64,000 nt of DNA from Qaidamihabitans albus (GCF_016464705.1 NZ_JAEHOB010000005.1:248001-312000), one strand, 5' to 3'; counted from the stretch's first letter, positions 1-9,025 are shown. The notes: a model not told the origin generated them from the letters alone. Numbers and translations: made by a program.

Positions 1-451
1 CCTCCACCGGGTAGGTGTTGAGCACATCGGCGGCGGTGGGCCCGGTGGTCCGGTCCATCCGCATGTCCAGCGGCGCGTCCCGCGCGTAGGCGAAACCGCG
101 CTCGGCGAGGTCGAGCTGCATCGACGAGACCCCGAGATCCATCAGCACACCGTCCACACGGGACAGGCCGAAGCCGGCGAGCACGTCCGGCATCCGGTCG
201 TACACGGCATGGACGAGCTGGACCCGGTCGCCGTGCCGGGCGAGCCGTTCGCGGGAGCGCTCGAGTGCCACGGGATCGCGGTCGAGCGCGATGACGCGCA
301 GTTCCGGATGCTCGGCCAGCAGCGCGTCGGCGTGGCCACCCAGGCCGACGGTCGCGTCGACCAGCACGGCCTCCGGCCGGGCGAGTGCGGGAGCGAACAG
401 GGCGAGTACGCGATCCAGCAGGACGGGCAGATGTGCGGCGTTGTCCGTCAC
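1..451 (-). CDS. rsmH: 16S rRNA (cytosine(1402)-N(4))-methyltransferase, partial
   Basis: The N-terminal 150 residues are visible; the rest lies beyond the left edge. RsmH (MraW) methylates N4 of C1402 in the 16S decoding centre using SAM. The visible part begins with a short lead into [13 protein letters not shown], then the SAM-binding stretch [14 protein letters not shown] and the acidic loop [10 protein letters not shown], typical of this family. The GTG start at 451 is preceded by a purine-rich AAAGGGGG ribosome-binding site. It lies downstream of mraZ on the same strand, the usual order at the head of the division and cell-wall cluster. Identification is secure from motif and context. 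Confidence 0.93.
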   Translation of the reverse strand, partial: MTDNAAHLPVLLDRVLALFAPALARPEAVLVDATVGLGGHADALLAEHPELRVIALDRDPVALERSRERLARHGDRVQLVHAVYDRMPDVLAGFGLSRVDGVLMDLGVSSMQLDLAERGFAYARDAPLDMRMDRTTGPTAADVLNTYPVE

Positions 452-611
452 GGCCGTCCCCCTTTCGCCTCACCTGCCCCGAATCTGGGAAACGGATGCC
501 GTCAGGTCTCCGCCCGCCCGCTGCGAACCTGGTGCCGGGGAAGGTGCACCAGGGCCACTGAGCGGACAGAGGCCTCACGACATCCGCGTCGAACGTCTCC
601 GTTCCCTCGCC

Positions 612-651
612 GGCGGGTGGACCCACGCCCCCCGACGGCGTGGGTGCCGCC
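612..651 (-). terminator. stem-loop between mraZ and rsmH
   Basis: A nested hairpin: GGCGG (612-616) pairs with CCGCC (647-651), and inside it CCCACGCC (622-629) pairs with GGCGTGGG (637-644). It lies just after the mraZ stop and about 160 bp before rsmH. It has no U tract, so it may be a partial terminator or attenuator, or only mRNA structure. The rest of the 225-bp gap shows nothing clear. Confidence 0.4.
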
Positions 652-676
652 TGCCGGCCTGCCACGCGCACTGCTG

Positions 677-1108
677 TCAGAACACGCCCGGCAGAATCTC
701 CTCCTGAGCCTTCGCGTAGCTGTCCTCGTGTTCCTCCAGGTAGCCCTGCCACGCCTGGGCATCCCAGATCTCGAGCCTGGTGATCGCGCCGATCACCACA
801 CATTCCTTGTTGAGCCCGGCATAGCGCCGCAACTCGGACGCGATCGCGATGCGTCCCTGGCCGTCCGGGCGCTGCTCGTCGGTTCCGGCGAACAGATACC
901 GCTGGTACGCACGTACCGACTCGTTGGTGAACGGCGCGTCGGCGACCTTGCGGGCCAGTTGCTCGAACTCGGCACGCGGGAAGACGTAAAGGCAGTGATC
1001 CTGTCCTTTGGTGACCATCAGCCCACCTGCCAGCGCATCCCGGAACTTCGCAGGCAGCGTGAGCCGCCCCTTGTCATCCAGCCTGGGAGTGTGGGTGCCG
1101 AGGAACAT
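677..1108 (-). CDS. mraZ: division/cell wall cluster transcriptional repressor MraZ
   Basis: MraZ is a ring-forming AbrB-fold DNA-binding protein that represses its own promoter and the dcw cluster. The protein has 143 residues, the normal size. It begins [26 protein letters not shown], the canonical first SpoVT-AbrB repeat, and the second repeat contains [18 protein letters not shown]. The ATG at 1108 follows a strong AGGGGAGGTGG ribosome-binding site. rsmH follows on the same strand, and repeated GTGG boxes typical of MraZ operators lie about 80-120 bp upstream. Confidence 0.96.
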   Translation of the reverse strand: MFLGTHTPRLDDKGRLTLPAKFRDALAGGLMVTKGQDHCLYVFPRAEFEQLARKVADAPFTNESVRAYQRYLFAGTDEQRPDGQGRIAIASELRRYAGLNKECVVIGAITRLEIWDAQAWQGYLEEHEDSYAKAQEEILPGVF

Positions 1109-1189
1109 CGGCTTCCACCTCCCCTACCGATCCGCGCCTGGTCCACTGACTGCGAACCATCCGCGATCGGCCACGAGGCTTCCCTTCCG

Positions 1190-1231
1190 CCCCACTGGTC
1201 ACCACCGTACCCCACTTTTCACCACAGTCAA
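1190..1231 (-). promoter_or_regulatory. mraZ promoter with MraZ operator boxes
   Basis: On the minus strand TTGACT (1231-1226) and TACGGT (1209-1204), 16 bp apart, form a good -35/-10 pair. Overlapping them is a tandem repeat with 20-bp period: GTGGTGA (1225-1219), AGTGGGG (1216-1210), GTGGTGA (1205-1199), AGTGGGG (1196-1190). GTGG-type boxes spaced by about one helical turn are the known form of MraZ operators, so autoregulation is inferred. Confidence 0.7.
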
Positions 1232-1239
1232 CGCTGAAA

Positions 1240-1455
1240 CAGCCCGATCGTGCGCATGGTCTTTATGTTTACGCAGGTCAGCAGGCTGGGGCCGTGGTGG
1301 GTGGTGGTGGGGGGCCATCGCCGCCGCGGGGGACGGCAGGGGGTCAGCAGGGGCGATCGAGGACGTGCCGGACCGGCCGGAGGGCTGCCGCGGGGCTGCC
1401 GCGGGGCCGCCGCGGAGCGCGGGTGGTGGGAAGTGGGGGAAGGCGGCCGGGGATC
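1240..1455. other. G-rich intergenic spacer, no gene seen
   Basis: Spacer between the mraZ promoter and the end of the EspG gene. The + strand is strongly G-skewed, with G runs at 1288-1291, 1299-1301 and 1309-1314 and more around 1330-1420. No conserved protein, SD-preceded ORF or clear hairpin was found. Any role, for example as terminator of the ESX-associated operon, is unproven. Confidence 0.4.
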
Positions 1456-1460
1456 GCCGT

Positions 1461-2210
1461 TCAGTCGCGCAGGATGTCGGCGAGCCTGGCGACCAGGCGG
1501 TCGCTGTCCACCGGCGCCACGCTCAGCCAGTCCTCGTCACCCCGGCCGGGTGCGACGGTACCGAGATAGGCGCCGACGTCGGTGCCGAACCAGCTCAGCC
1601 CGCCCAGCCGGTGCAGCTTGCCGTCCCGCCGGACCCGCACCGAGAACTGGCCGGCGCCGAGCACCGGCCTGGCCTGGATGGCGAGCACCTCGCGGATCTG
1701 CCGCTCGAACGGACCCGAACCGCCACCGCCACTACCGAAGACGGGGTCCTCGACGGCGTCGCCGAGCGCGGAGACCGGCAGGCTGACGCCGTAGCCCGGC
1801 CCCGGTTCGAGGTCCGGCAGGACGCTGACCGCGGCGACGAACACCTCGGAATCGCGGATCGGGGTGAGCCCGATCGTCTGCCGGGGCTGCACGGCGAGAA
1901 CACCCTCACCCTCGCCGCGGCCCGCGGCGAGGGCCCGCAGCGGCTCGGCCTCGGCCATGTCCACCAGCGCCTCGCACTCGACGACGACGGAGGCGGTGGC
2001 GAGTACGTCGAGGCGGTCCCGCAGTGCCGGATCCGGCTCGCCTCCCGCCGCGAGTCCACGCTCGGCGAGGTTGGCGTACACGCTGTCGCGGATCTCCGCC
2101 CGCTCCTCGGCGGTCCGGCCGACACTGCGCACCTGCAGCGGCGGCGGGACCCGCGCGTGCCCGAGGTCGCTCCACAGGATGTCGAACGCCGACGCGGAGA
2201 CCCGGATCAC
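1461..2210 (-). CDS. ESX secretion-associated EspG family protein
   Basis: A 249-residue protein of the EspG family, the cytosolic chaperones that bind PE/PPE-type substrates of type VII (ESX) secretion. Family features seen are the N-terminal start (VSASAFDILWSDLG), alternating acidic and Arg-rich strands, the late FSVRVRRDGKLHRLGGLSWFG-like segment and a C-terminal helix (DSDRLVARLADIL). The GTG start at 2210 overlaps the stop of the upstream PPE-like gene by 4 bases (GTGA), so the two are translationally coupled. This fits a chaperone and client pair. No ESX core component (EccC, EccD) is in the window, so the secretion machine it serves is unknown. Confidence 0.82.
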   Translation of the reverse strand: MIRVSASAFDILWSDLGHARVPPPLQVRSVGRTAEERAEIRDSVYANLAERGLAAGGEPDPALRDRLDVLATASVVVECEALVDMAEAEPLRALAAGRGEGEGVLAVQPRQTIGLTPIRDSEVFVAAVSVLPDLEPGPGYGVSLPVSALGDAVEDPVFGSGGGGSGPFERQIREVLAIQARPVLGAGQFSVRVRRDGKLHRLGGLSWFGTDVGAYLGTVAPGRGDEDWLSVAPVDSDRLVARLADILRD

Positions 2211-2824
2211 CGCGCGACCGGTCCCCCGTGGCCGGTCCCGGACGAGCCGGGCGAACCAGGCGAACCCGAGGTGAGCTCGGGCGGCGCCGGGAACGATGTG
2301 GCCGGCGCGGCGGCGCGCAGGGCCTCGTCCCTGGCGTACATGACGTCGACCGCCTGCTGGCGCGCGGCCTCGGCCTCCGCCCGGCGTGCGGCGAGCGCGT
2401 CGGCGAGCCCGGCGAGCAGCCTGATGTCACCACCCGCCGCCGCGTCACGGATCATTCCCGCCGGGTCGTACGGCACCGGTTCGGGCATCTCCGCCTTCGC
2501 CTTGGCGGCGATCGCCGCCTGCTGGCCGACCGCGTCACCGAGCAGGTCCGACAGCTCCGCCGACCGGTCCGACCAGCCCGCCGCCCTGCCGAGCACCGCG
2601 CGCAGCGCGTCCCCGCCCGCGCCCTGCCACTGTTCCTCGCTACCGGCGACCATCCCGGTGAGCGCCTCGCCCGCCTCCCGCAGCCGCACCGCGAGATCCG
2701 CCCACGCTCGGCCGATCTCGCCGGCGGCGGTGGGGTCGTTGCCCGACTCGACCTCGGCCTTGAGCTCCTCGTGACGGTACGACTCGTACCGCCGGGTCGC
2801 CTCCGGCACCGCTCGTTCGCTCAT
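2207..2824 (-). CDS. PPE/WXG100-like ESX substrate candidate
   Basis: A 205-residue, mostly helical, Ala/Glu-rich protein. The first ~110 residues look like the helical hairpin of WXG100/PPE-type proteins: long amphipathic helices, with the turn region EEQWQGAGGDALRAVLG resembling a W-x-G motif. A second helical part and a Pro/Gly/Ser-rich disordered tail follow. The start is set at the ATG at 2824, which has GGGAG five bases upstream; another ATG about 33 bases upstream is possible. It is coupled to the EspG chaperone gene and lies in a four-gene operon (3809 to 1461). Secretion through ESX is inferred from context. Confidence 0.68.
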   Translation of the reverse strand: MSERAVPEATRRYESYRHEELKAEVESGNDPTAAGEIGRAWADLAVRLREAGEALTGMVAGSEEQWQGAGGDALRAVLGRAAGWSDRSAELSDLLGDAVGQQAAIAAKAKAEMPEPVPYDPAGMIRDAAAGGDIRLLAGLADALAARRAEAEAARQQAVDVMYARDEALRAAAPATSFPAPPELTSGSPGSPGSSGTGHGGPVAR

Positions 2825-2859
2825 CTCGGCTCCCGATGTCCCAGCATGGTCGTGCATGT

Positions 2860-3450
2860 TCAGGGCAGGTCCGGCTCGACCAGTTCGGCCACCGCGCCGG
2901 CCCGCTCGCAGGCCAGCGCGGTGCCGCTGAAGTTCGTGTTGCTCACGTCGATGTGCACGCTGGCGGAGTCCCCCGCCGCGAGCAGCACCGCGCACGTGCC
3001 GTCATCGGCGCCCTCGTCGGCGACCCGCAGCGCCTGGCGGTCGCCGTAGCGCACCGGGGTGGCCCTGCCGGGCTTCTCATGCAGGTCCGCCAGACCCGAC
3101 CGTTCGTCGACGGTGATCGTGATGCCGAACGAGCCGGGCTCGGTGTAGTCGCACGCCGCGGCGTCGCCGACCGTCTTCGGCTCGCCGGGCACGGTCAGCC
3201 CCGCGCTGGAGCGCTCTGCCGGGGAGAGCAGCTCGCACGGTGCAGGCAGCGCACCCGCCTCGGCTCCCTCGACCCCGTCGGCACCGTCCGCACCTTCCGC
3301 ACTGCCCGCCGTGGTGGCTGCGGACGCGGTGGCGCGTGTGGCCTGCTCGGCCTGTGGCCGGGCACCGCAGGCCGAACAGGTCACCGTCAGTGGCAGCACG
3401 GCAACGCCCACCACGATCAGCAGTGTCCGGACTCCGCGGCGCACGGGCAC
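2860..3450 (-). CDS. DUF3558 family secreted or lipoprotein-like protein
   Basis: A 196-residue protein with a basic then hydrophobic N-terminus (RRGVRTLLIVVGVAVLPLTVTC), an Ala/Gly/Glu-rich linker and a DUF3558-like domain starting near PCELLSPAERSSAGL. Cys pairs typical of the family are present (PCELL, AACDY, GTCAVLL, ALACERAG). The Cys residues after the hydrophobic stretch could be a lipobox, but the -3 to -1 positions are not ideal, so lipid anchoring is uncertain. Its GTG start is two bases after the upstream stop. DUF3558 proteins of unknown function are common beside ESX-associated genes in this family of organisms. Confidence 0.72.
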   Translation of the reverse strand: MPVRRGVRTLLIVVGVAVLPLTVTCSACGARPQAEQATRATASAATTAGSAEGADGADGVEGAEAGALPAPCELLSPAERSSAGLTVPGEPKTVGDAAACDYTEPGSFGITITVDERSGLADLHEKPGRATPVRYGDRQALRVADEGADDGTCAVLLAAGDSASVHIDVSNTNFSGTALACERAGAVAELVEPDLP

Positions 3451-3452
3451 AC

Positions 3453-3809
3453 CTAGCCGCCCGTGCAGTCGACGCCGAGGCCGTCCCCGGCTTCGGCATC
3501 GGTGTCCCGGTACTGCCGCAGGGCCGCGTCGATCTGACCCTTCAGCCGTTCCAGCTCCTGTCCGAACGCGACCAGCGAGTCGGCCGCCGAACCGGAACCG
3601 TCGAGGCCGTACTCGGCCATGAAGTCGCCGACCTCGCCGGCGTATCCGCCGCCGAGCGGGACGGACCGGCCGAGAACGTTCGCCTGCCGCACCAGCTGGC
3701 CCACGACGTCCTGCAGGTCGCTGAGCCGCCGGAAGGCGTCAGCGGCCAGCTCCGGTGAGACGGCGAAGCCGCCCGCCCCGGCTGGGGTTCGCATCTCCAC
3801 GTCGGTCAT
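3453..3809 (-). CDS. small helical protein, first gene of the ESX-associated operon
   Basis: A 118-residue protein with two predicted long helices (ELAADAFRRLSDLQDVVGQLVRQA and GSAADSLVAFGQELERLKGQIDAALRQY) joined by a Gly-rich turn. The overall form resembles WXG100-like or type VII target proteins, but no WxG motif is present. It ends with TAG two bases before the DUF3558 gene, and all four genes to 1461 seem to be one transcript. The ATG at 3809 is used; an ATG five codons later is an alternative. No specific function can be given. Confidence 0.62.
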   Translation of the reverse strand: MTDVEMRTPAGAGGFAVSPELAADAFRRLSDLQDVVGQLVRQANVLGRSVPLGGGYAGEVGDFMAEYGLDGSGSAADSLVAFGQELERLKGQIDAALRQYRDTDAEAGDGLGVDCTGG

Positions 3810-4044
3810 CGTCCGCGCCGCGCCTCTCCCTGCCGCTCATGCCGCTCCGTAGCCGTTCGGATCCGCTTCGCAGCATAGGACAGTACCCTCGGTCACGGGG
3901 AGACCCCCAGCTCACCGGCCGTTCACCCGCCCGAATGGCCTAGCCCCAACGGTTGCGGAGCGTGATCATGGGGTTCTCTTACCGGGTTCGCCCGGGTTTG
4001 ACACACTTCGTGGCAGGCTGGACCGCGCAAGGGCAGCCCGTTTC

Positions 4045-4070
4045 CCACGAACGTCACCACACGTTCGTGG
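4045..4070. promoter_or_regulatory. perfect inverted repeat upstream of moxR
   Basis: CCACGAACGT (4045-4054) and ACGTTCGTGG (4061-4070) are perfect 10-bp arms around a 6-bp spacer, 32 bp before the GTG start of moxR. The site lies in the divergent spacer between the ESX-associated operon and the moxR operon. It could be a repressor operator or an mRNA hairpin. A TTGACA at 3998-4003 has no convincing -10 box, so the promoter is not assigned. Nothing else is visible in 3810-4100. Confidence 0.5.
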
Positions 4071-4101
4071 CATCTGCGAGGGCTTTGGCACAGGAGGTCG
4101 T

Positions 4102-5205
4102 GTGACGTCGAGGACACAGGCGGAGGGGGTGGGCGCCCGCCACGGAGCCGGAGGCGGCGCCGCCGCGGCCGGCGAGCAGGCCACCGCGCAGGTGCCCTAC
4201 CCGCCCGCCGCCGGTACCCGTAACGGGCAGGCCCCCGCGGCCACGCTCGACGAGCTGCACGACACCGCCGGGCGCATCGCCGCCAACGTGGAGCGCGTGC
4301 TCGTCGGCAAGCCCGACGTCGTGCGGATCGCGCTGGTGACGCTGCTCGCGGAGGGGCATCTCCTCGTCGAGGACGTGCCCGGTGTCGGCAAGACCTCGCT
4401 GGCGAAGGCACTCGCCCGCTCGATCGACTGCACGGTCAGCCGTGTCCAGTTCACCCCTGACCTGCTGCCCAGCGACGTCACCGGTGTCTCGATCTACAAC
4501 CGGCAGACCAGCGACTTCGAGTTCCGCCCCGGCCCCGTTTTCGCGAACATCGTCGTCGGTGACGAGATCAACCGGGCATCGCCGAAGACCCAGTCCGCGC
4601 TCCTGGAGTGCATGGAGGAGCACCAGGTCACGGTGGACACCACCACCTACCACCTCGACGAGCCGTTCATGGTGATCGCCACCCAGAACCCGATCGAGAT
4701 GGAGGGGACCTACGCGCTGCCCGAGGCACAGCGCGACCGGTTCACCGCCCGGGTCTCGATCGGCTACCCCGACCAGCAGGCCGAGCTCGCGATGGTCGAT
4801 GAGCACGCCGGTCACAACCCGCTCGCCGAACTCGAACCGGTGTCCGACGCCGCGACCGTGCGGCGGCTCGTCGAGGCCGTGCGCGCCATGCACATCGCAC
4901 CGGAGATACGCCAGTACGCGGTCGAGCTGGTGTCGGCCACCCGCCAGATCCCGGAGCTGCGGCTCGGCGCCTCGCCGCGCGCGACGCTGCAGCTCGTCCG
5001 TGCGGCCAGGGCGCAGGCGGCGCTGTCCGGGCGCGAGTTCGTCGTGCCGGACGATCTCCATGCCGTCGCCGTGCCGGTGCTCGCGCACCGGCTCGTGCTC
5101 ACCACGGAGGCGCACGCCGCACGCCGCTCGGCGACCGACGTCATCCGCGGGATCCTGCACCGGGTACCCGTTCCGCACGGCGGCCACGGGCAGAACCACC
5201 GGTAG
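4102..5205 (+). CDS. MoxR family AAA+ ATPase
   Basis: A 367-residue AAA+ ATPase of the MoxR group, chaperones often paired with DUF58 and transglutaminase proteins. After a Gly/Ala-rich N-terminus the Walker A motif GVGKTS lies at 94-99, Walker B VVGDEI at 151-156 and sensor 1 (IATQNP) near 193. Sensor 2 and lid helices follow, with the typical SPRATLQLVRAARAQA segment. The GTG start follows AGGAGG closely (4-base spacer). The DUF58 gene begins 8 bases after the stop, so this is the first gene of a three-gene operon. The client of this ATPase is not known. Confidence 0.93.
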   Translation: MTSRTQAEGVGARHGAGGGAAAAGEQATAQVPYPPAAGTRNGQAPAATLDELHDTAGRIAANVERVLVGKPDVVRIALVTLLAEGHLLVEDVPGVGKTSLAKALARSIDCTVSRVQFTPDLLPSDVTGVSIYNRQTSDFEFRPGPVFANIVVGDEINRASPKTQSALLECMEEHQVTVDTTTYHLDEPFMVIATQNPIEMEGTYALPEAQRDRFTARVSIGYPDQQAELAMVDEHAGHNPLAELEPVSDAATVRRLVEAVRAMHIAPEIRQYAVELVSATRQIPELRLGASPRATLQLVRAARAQAALSGREFVVPDDLHAVAVPVLAHRLVLTTEAHAARRSATDVIRGILHRVPVPHGGHGQNHR

Positions 5206-5213
5206 CGACCGAC

Positions 5214-6488
5214 ATGCTGCGCTCTCTGTCCGGCCTCACCACTCGCGGCCGCTGCCTGCTCGCCGCGGGGGTCGCCGCCGCGGTGTGCGCCGCCGTGCTC
5301 AACGAGCGGGACCTGCTCCGGGTCGCGGTGTTCGTGGTGGCACTGCCGCTGTTCGTCGCGCTACTGGCGTCCGCGTCCAAGGTACGGATCGGGGCGTCCC
5401 GCAAGCTACTGCCCGACCGGGTCCACGTCGGCGGCCAGGGAGAGGTCCAGCTCGATCTGTGGCGTACGGGGAAGCTCCCCGCGGGCGAGGTGCTGCTGGA
5501 GGACGGCGTGCCCTACGCGCTGGGGTCCCGCCCGCGGTTCGTGGTCGAGCGGCTCCCCCAGCACCGGTCCGTGGCACTGCGCTACCCGGTGCAGCCCGTG
5601 CTGCGCGGCATCCAGCAGGTCGGCCCGCTGCGCGCCACCATCACCGACCCGTTCGGCCTTTGCGAGTTCGAGCGCGAGCTCATCAGCCACTCCCGGCTGG
5701 TCGTGGTGCCCAGGATCGTCGGCCTGTGGGGACTTCCGGCCGGCGCCGGCCTCGGTGCGGGCGACGACGGCAACGTCCGGCTCCACGCCGGTCAGGGTGA
5801 GACCGATGTCGTCGTCCGGCAGTACCGGCACGGCGACGACATGCGCAAGGTGCACTGGCGCTCGACCGCGCGGCGCGACGAGATCATGGTCCGCGTCGAC
5901 GAGCGGCCGTGGCGCGGCGGCACCACCGTCCTGCTCGACCACCGCGCGGCGGCACACCACGGCACCGGCCCGGCCGCGAGCCTCGAATGGGCCGTGGAGT
6001 TCGCCGCCAGCGTGTGCCTGCACCTGCGCCGGGCCGGCCACCGTGTGCGCCTGGTCAGCGAGCACAGCCGCGTCCTGGCCGACACGCCCGGCGGTGGCGG
6101 CCAGCAGTACGACAACATCGTGCTCGACGCGCTGGCGGCGCTGCAGCCCGCGCACGAGCGCGACATCACCACCGGCTACGACCCCGCTCAGGGCCAGGAG
6201 CTCATCGCCGTGCTCGGCACCGTCAGCAACGAGTCCGTCGACCAGCTGTCCAGGTACCGGCCGCGCGGGGTGCGCAGCCTCGCGGTGCTGCTGGACACCC
6301 CCTCCTGGTCCGGCGGGATGAGCGCGCCCGAGCACCGTGCCGCGGCCACCGAGGAGTCGGCGGCGCTGCTGCGCGCCGCGGGCTGGGGCGTCGTGGTCGC
6401 CGGTCCCGACAGCCTGATGCCGCAGGTGTGGGCCGAGCTCTGCCAGAGCGCGGTGCCCCGGTCGTCGCTGATCGGCGGGCCCGCGTGA
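5214..6488 (+). CDS. DUF58 domain-containing membrane protein
   Basis: A 424-residue protein with two N-terminal hydrophobic segments (about 12-29 and 35-53), an extracytoplasmic-looking beta-rich part and the DUF58 signature VRQYRHGDDMRKVHW at 201-215 followed by RSTARRDEIMVR. DUF58 proteins have a von Willebrand A-like fold and are nearly always encoded next to MoxR ATPases. The gene sits between moxR and a transglutaminase gene, and its stop overlaps the GTG of the latter. A role in assembling or regulating an envelope complex is inferred from this arrangement only. Confidence 0.9.
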   Translation: MLRSLSGLTTRGRCLLAAGVAAAVCAAVLNERDLLRVAVFVVALPLFVALLASASKVRIGASRKLLPDRVHVGGQGEVQLDLWRTGKLPAGEVLLEDGVPYALGSRPRFVVERLPQHRSVALRYPVQPVLRGIQQVGPLRATITDPFGLCEFERELISHSRLVVVPRIVGLWGLPAGAGLGAGDDGNVRLHAGQGETDVVVRQYRHGDDMRKVHWRSTARRDEIMVRVDERPWRGGTTVLLDHRAAAHHGTGPAASLEWAVEFAASVCLHLRRAGHRVRLVSEHSRVLADTPGGGGQQYDNIVLDALAALQPAHERDITTGYDPAQGQELIAVLGTVSNESVDQLSRYRPRGVRSLAVLLDTPSWSGGMSAPEHRAAATEESAALLRAAGWGVVVAGPDSLMPQVWAELCQSAVPRSSLIGGPA

Positions 6489-8974
6489 CGACGACGTCCC
6501 CACCGCGCCCGGAGGCGCCCGCCCCGCAGCAGCCGGCCGGGCCCGCGGCCTGGAGCGGCTCGATCGCCGCACCCGCGATGGCGGGGCTGGCGACCGTCTG
6601 CGCGTCGACCTCGCTGACCGGCGTGGTCAGCGGCGGCGCCTGGCTGGGCTACATCATCGTCGCCACCGTCCTCGTCACGTGCACGGGGCTCGCGCTGCGC
6701 TCGTTGCGCGTGCCCACCGCCCTCGTCGGGCTCGCGCAACTGTTCGTGCTGACCTGCCTGGTGATCGGGGTCTTCACGCGCAGCGGCATCCTGGCGATCT
6801 TTCCCGGTCCCGCGGCGCTGGCCGAGCTCAACGATGTGCTGACGGCCTCGTTCGAGCAGATCAGAACCGGCCTGCCGCCGGTGGAGGCGTCCGCGCCGAT
6901 CCTGTGCCTGGTGACGATCGCGATCGGGCTCGTCGCGATACTGGTCGACACACTCGCCGTCGCCGCGGCCGCCCCGGCGGCGACCGGGCTCATCCTGCTC
7001 TGCGTCTACGCGGTGCCCTCCGCGCTGGCCGGTGACCTGCTGCCGTGGTGGACCTTCGCCGCCGGAGCGGGCTCGTTCGCCGGGCTGCTCGCGGTCGACG
7101 GCAGCCACCGGCACCGGCGCTGGCGCAACCGGACGGCACCGGGGCTCGGCGCGTCGCCGGGAAGCACGTCGGCGCCGGTGGCCGTGGTCACCGCGGCGCT
7201 CGCGGTGGGTCTCGTCGCCGGATCGACGGTCACCGCGATCGGCACCGAGGGCAGCCTGCCCGGCGCGGTCTCCGGTGGCCAGAACGCGGCGGGCGGTCTC
7301 GGCGTCAACCCGTTCACGTCGCTGCGGGGAATGCTCGACCAGGGCAACGACGTCGAGCTGTTCCGGGTCCGCGGGCTGGGCAACGACCGCAGGCTGCTGC
7401 GTGCCTTCACCCTGGACACCTACCGGGCCAACCAGGGCTGGGGGCTGCCGGACGGCCCGATGCCGGCAGGCGTGCCCGCGAGCGGCCCGCTGCCGCCCGC
7501 TCCGGGCGACGACGGCACCGGGGAGAGCCGTGAGATCCGGATCGAGCCGGTCAACTGGGTCGACCTGTGGCTGCCCGTGTACGGCTCGCCCCGCGAGCTG
7601 CGGGGCGTCCCCCAGGACTGGTACTACGACCGCACGAGCGGATCGGTTTTCCGCGAGCGCCGTCAGCGGCCCGCGCCCTACGTCGAGGTCGCGTCGCTGG
7701 AGGAGCCGACGAAGGCCGAGCTGCGCGCGGCGACCGCGCGGTCCGGGGAGATACCACCGGCCTACACCGCCGTCGACGACGTGGACCCGCGGGTGGTGGA
7801 GCTGACCAGGCAGCTCACCGCCAACGCCACGAACGACTTCGACCGGGTCGAGGCGATCTGGCGCTACTTCAGCGCGCAGAACGGCTTCATCTACGACACC
7901 GAGACGGCACCCGCGTCCGATTCCGACGCGCTCGCCGACTTCCTTCTCAACGGCAAGCGCGGGTTCTGCGAGCAGTTCGCCTCCTCGATGGCCGTCATGC
8001 TGCGCACGCTCGGTATCCCGTCCCGGGTGGCCGTCGGGTTCACCACCGGCTACTCGACAGGCGACTACCGCGCGATCACCTCCCAGGACGCGCATGCCTG
8101 GGTCGAGGTCTACTTCGGCGAAGAGGGCTGGGTCAGCTTCGACCCGACGCCGCTGTCCGACGGCCGCGGCTTCGTCCCGCCGTATCTGCGACCGGACGAC
8201 GTGCCCGGTGACCAGGCGCCCTCCGCCGACGACGAGGTGCCGAACGCGTCTTCGGCACCGGAGACACCCACGAGCGAGTCGGCGGCCGCGCAGGCACCGG
8301 AAACCGGCGGCCAGGGTGGCCGGGGCGTGTTCTCCGAGCAGGCGCCCGCGTGGTCGGGCTGGGGCGCGCTCCTCTCACTGCTGGCAGCGCTCGTGCTGAC
8401 CGGGGGCGCCGCCGTGCTCGGCCGCCGGATGTCGACGGCGAGGCACCGTTCCACCGGTCCCCCGGTGCCCGGCTGGCTGGTGCCGACCGCCGCGGCGCTG
8501 TGGCTGATGGCGCTCGTCCTGCTGAGCTGGCAGCTGCACTGGGCGTTCGCGCTCGGGCTACTGGTGGTCGCGGGCGTGCTGCTGGTGCCTTCGGCGACCC
8601 GGGAGATCGCGCGCCTGCGCAGGCTGCGAGCGATCGACGCCGGGGAGCCGACTGCGGCCGACGCCGCATGGGCGGAACTGCTCGACGAGTGCGCGGATCG
8701 CGGGGTGCCCATCCCGAAGAGCGACACGGTGCGGACGGCGGCGCAGAAGGTCGCGCAGCGGCACCATCTCGACGAGCCGGGGAAGAACGACCTGCGCACG
8801 GTGGTGACCGGCGTGGAGCGCTCCTGGTACGGCAACCAGGGCACCGGCGACCCCGGGTTCGCGAAGGCGTTCCAGGGCCTGCGGGAGAGCTTGCGCCGCA
8901 ACGCGCCGGTGTCCCTGCGGGGCCGGCTGCTGCCCCGCTCGCTGCTCGGCCGCTACCGCCGCCGCCCGCTGTAG
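6485..8974 (+). CDS. transglutaminase-like (TgpA-type) membrane protein
   Basis: An 829-residue protein. The N-terminal third has about seven hydrophobic segments (DUF3488-like), then an extracytoplasmic part with a transglutaminase core. The predicted catalytic triad is Cys495 (GKRGFCEQFASSMAVMLR), His537 (SQDAHAWVEVYF) and Asp553 (SFDPTPL). After a Ser/Glu/Ala-rich linker come two more membrane helices and a C-terminal DUF4129-like region (AAWAELLDECADRGVP). The GTG start at 6485 overlaps the DUF58 stop (GTGA); a longer frame upstream only antisenses or overlaps DUF58 and is rejected. The cross-linking substrate is unknown. Confidence 0.9.
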   Translation: MTTTSPPRPEAPAPQQPAGPAAWSGSIAAPAMAGLATVCASTSLTGVVSGGAWLGYIIVATVLVTCTGLALRSLRVPTALVGLAQLFVLTCLVIGVFTRSGILAIFPGPAALAELNDVLTASFEQIRTGLPPVEASAPILCLVTIAIGLVAILVDTLAVAAAAPAATGLILLCVYAVPSALAGDLLPWWTFAAGAGSFAGLLAVDGSHRHRRWRNRTAPGLGASPGSTSAPVAVVTAALAVGLVAGSTVTAIGTEGSLPGAVSGGQNAAGGLGVNPFTSLRGMLDQGNDVELFRVRGLGNDRRLLRAFTLDTYRANQGWGLPDGPMPAGVPASGPLPPAPGDDGTGESREIRIEPVNWVDLWLPVYGSPRELRGVPQDWYYDRTSGSVFRERRQRPAPYVEVASLEEPTKAELRAATARSGEIPPAYTAVDDVDPRVVELTRQLTANATNDFDRVEAIWRYFSAQNGFIYDTETAPASDSDALADFLLNGKRGFCEQFASSMAVMLRTLGIPSRVAVGFTTGYSTGDYRAITSQDAHAWVEVYFGEEGWVSFDPTPLSDGRGFVPPYLRPDDVPGDQAPSADDEVPNASSAPETPTSESAAAQAPETGGQGGRGVFSEQAPAWSGWGALLSLLAALVLTGGAAVLGRRMSTARHRSTGPPVPGWLVPTAAALWLMALVLLSWQLHWAFALGLLVVAGVLLVPSATREIARLRRLRAIDAGEPTAADAAWAELLDECADRGVPIPKSDTVRTAAQKVAQRHHLDEPGKNDLRTVVTGVERSWYGNQGTGDPGFAKAFQGLRESLRRNAPVSLRGRLLPRSLLGRYRRRPL

Positions 8975-9025
8975 AACCGGCCGGACCGAACCGGCCCCAG
9001 TGCGCACCATTTCAGCTGGTCACCT

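Noticed and set aside
3998..4020. TTGACA at 3998 as the moxR promoter.
   Set aside because: No acceptable -10 box at 16-19 bp.
5909..6484. Longer 5' extension of the transglutaminase frame.
   Set aside because: Lies wholly inside the DUF58 gene and has Arg/Pro-rich shadow composition; GTG 6485 with a stop/start overlap is better.
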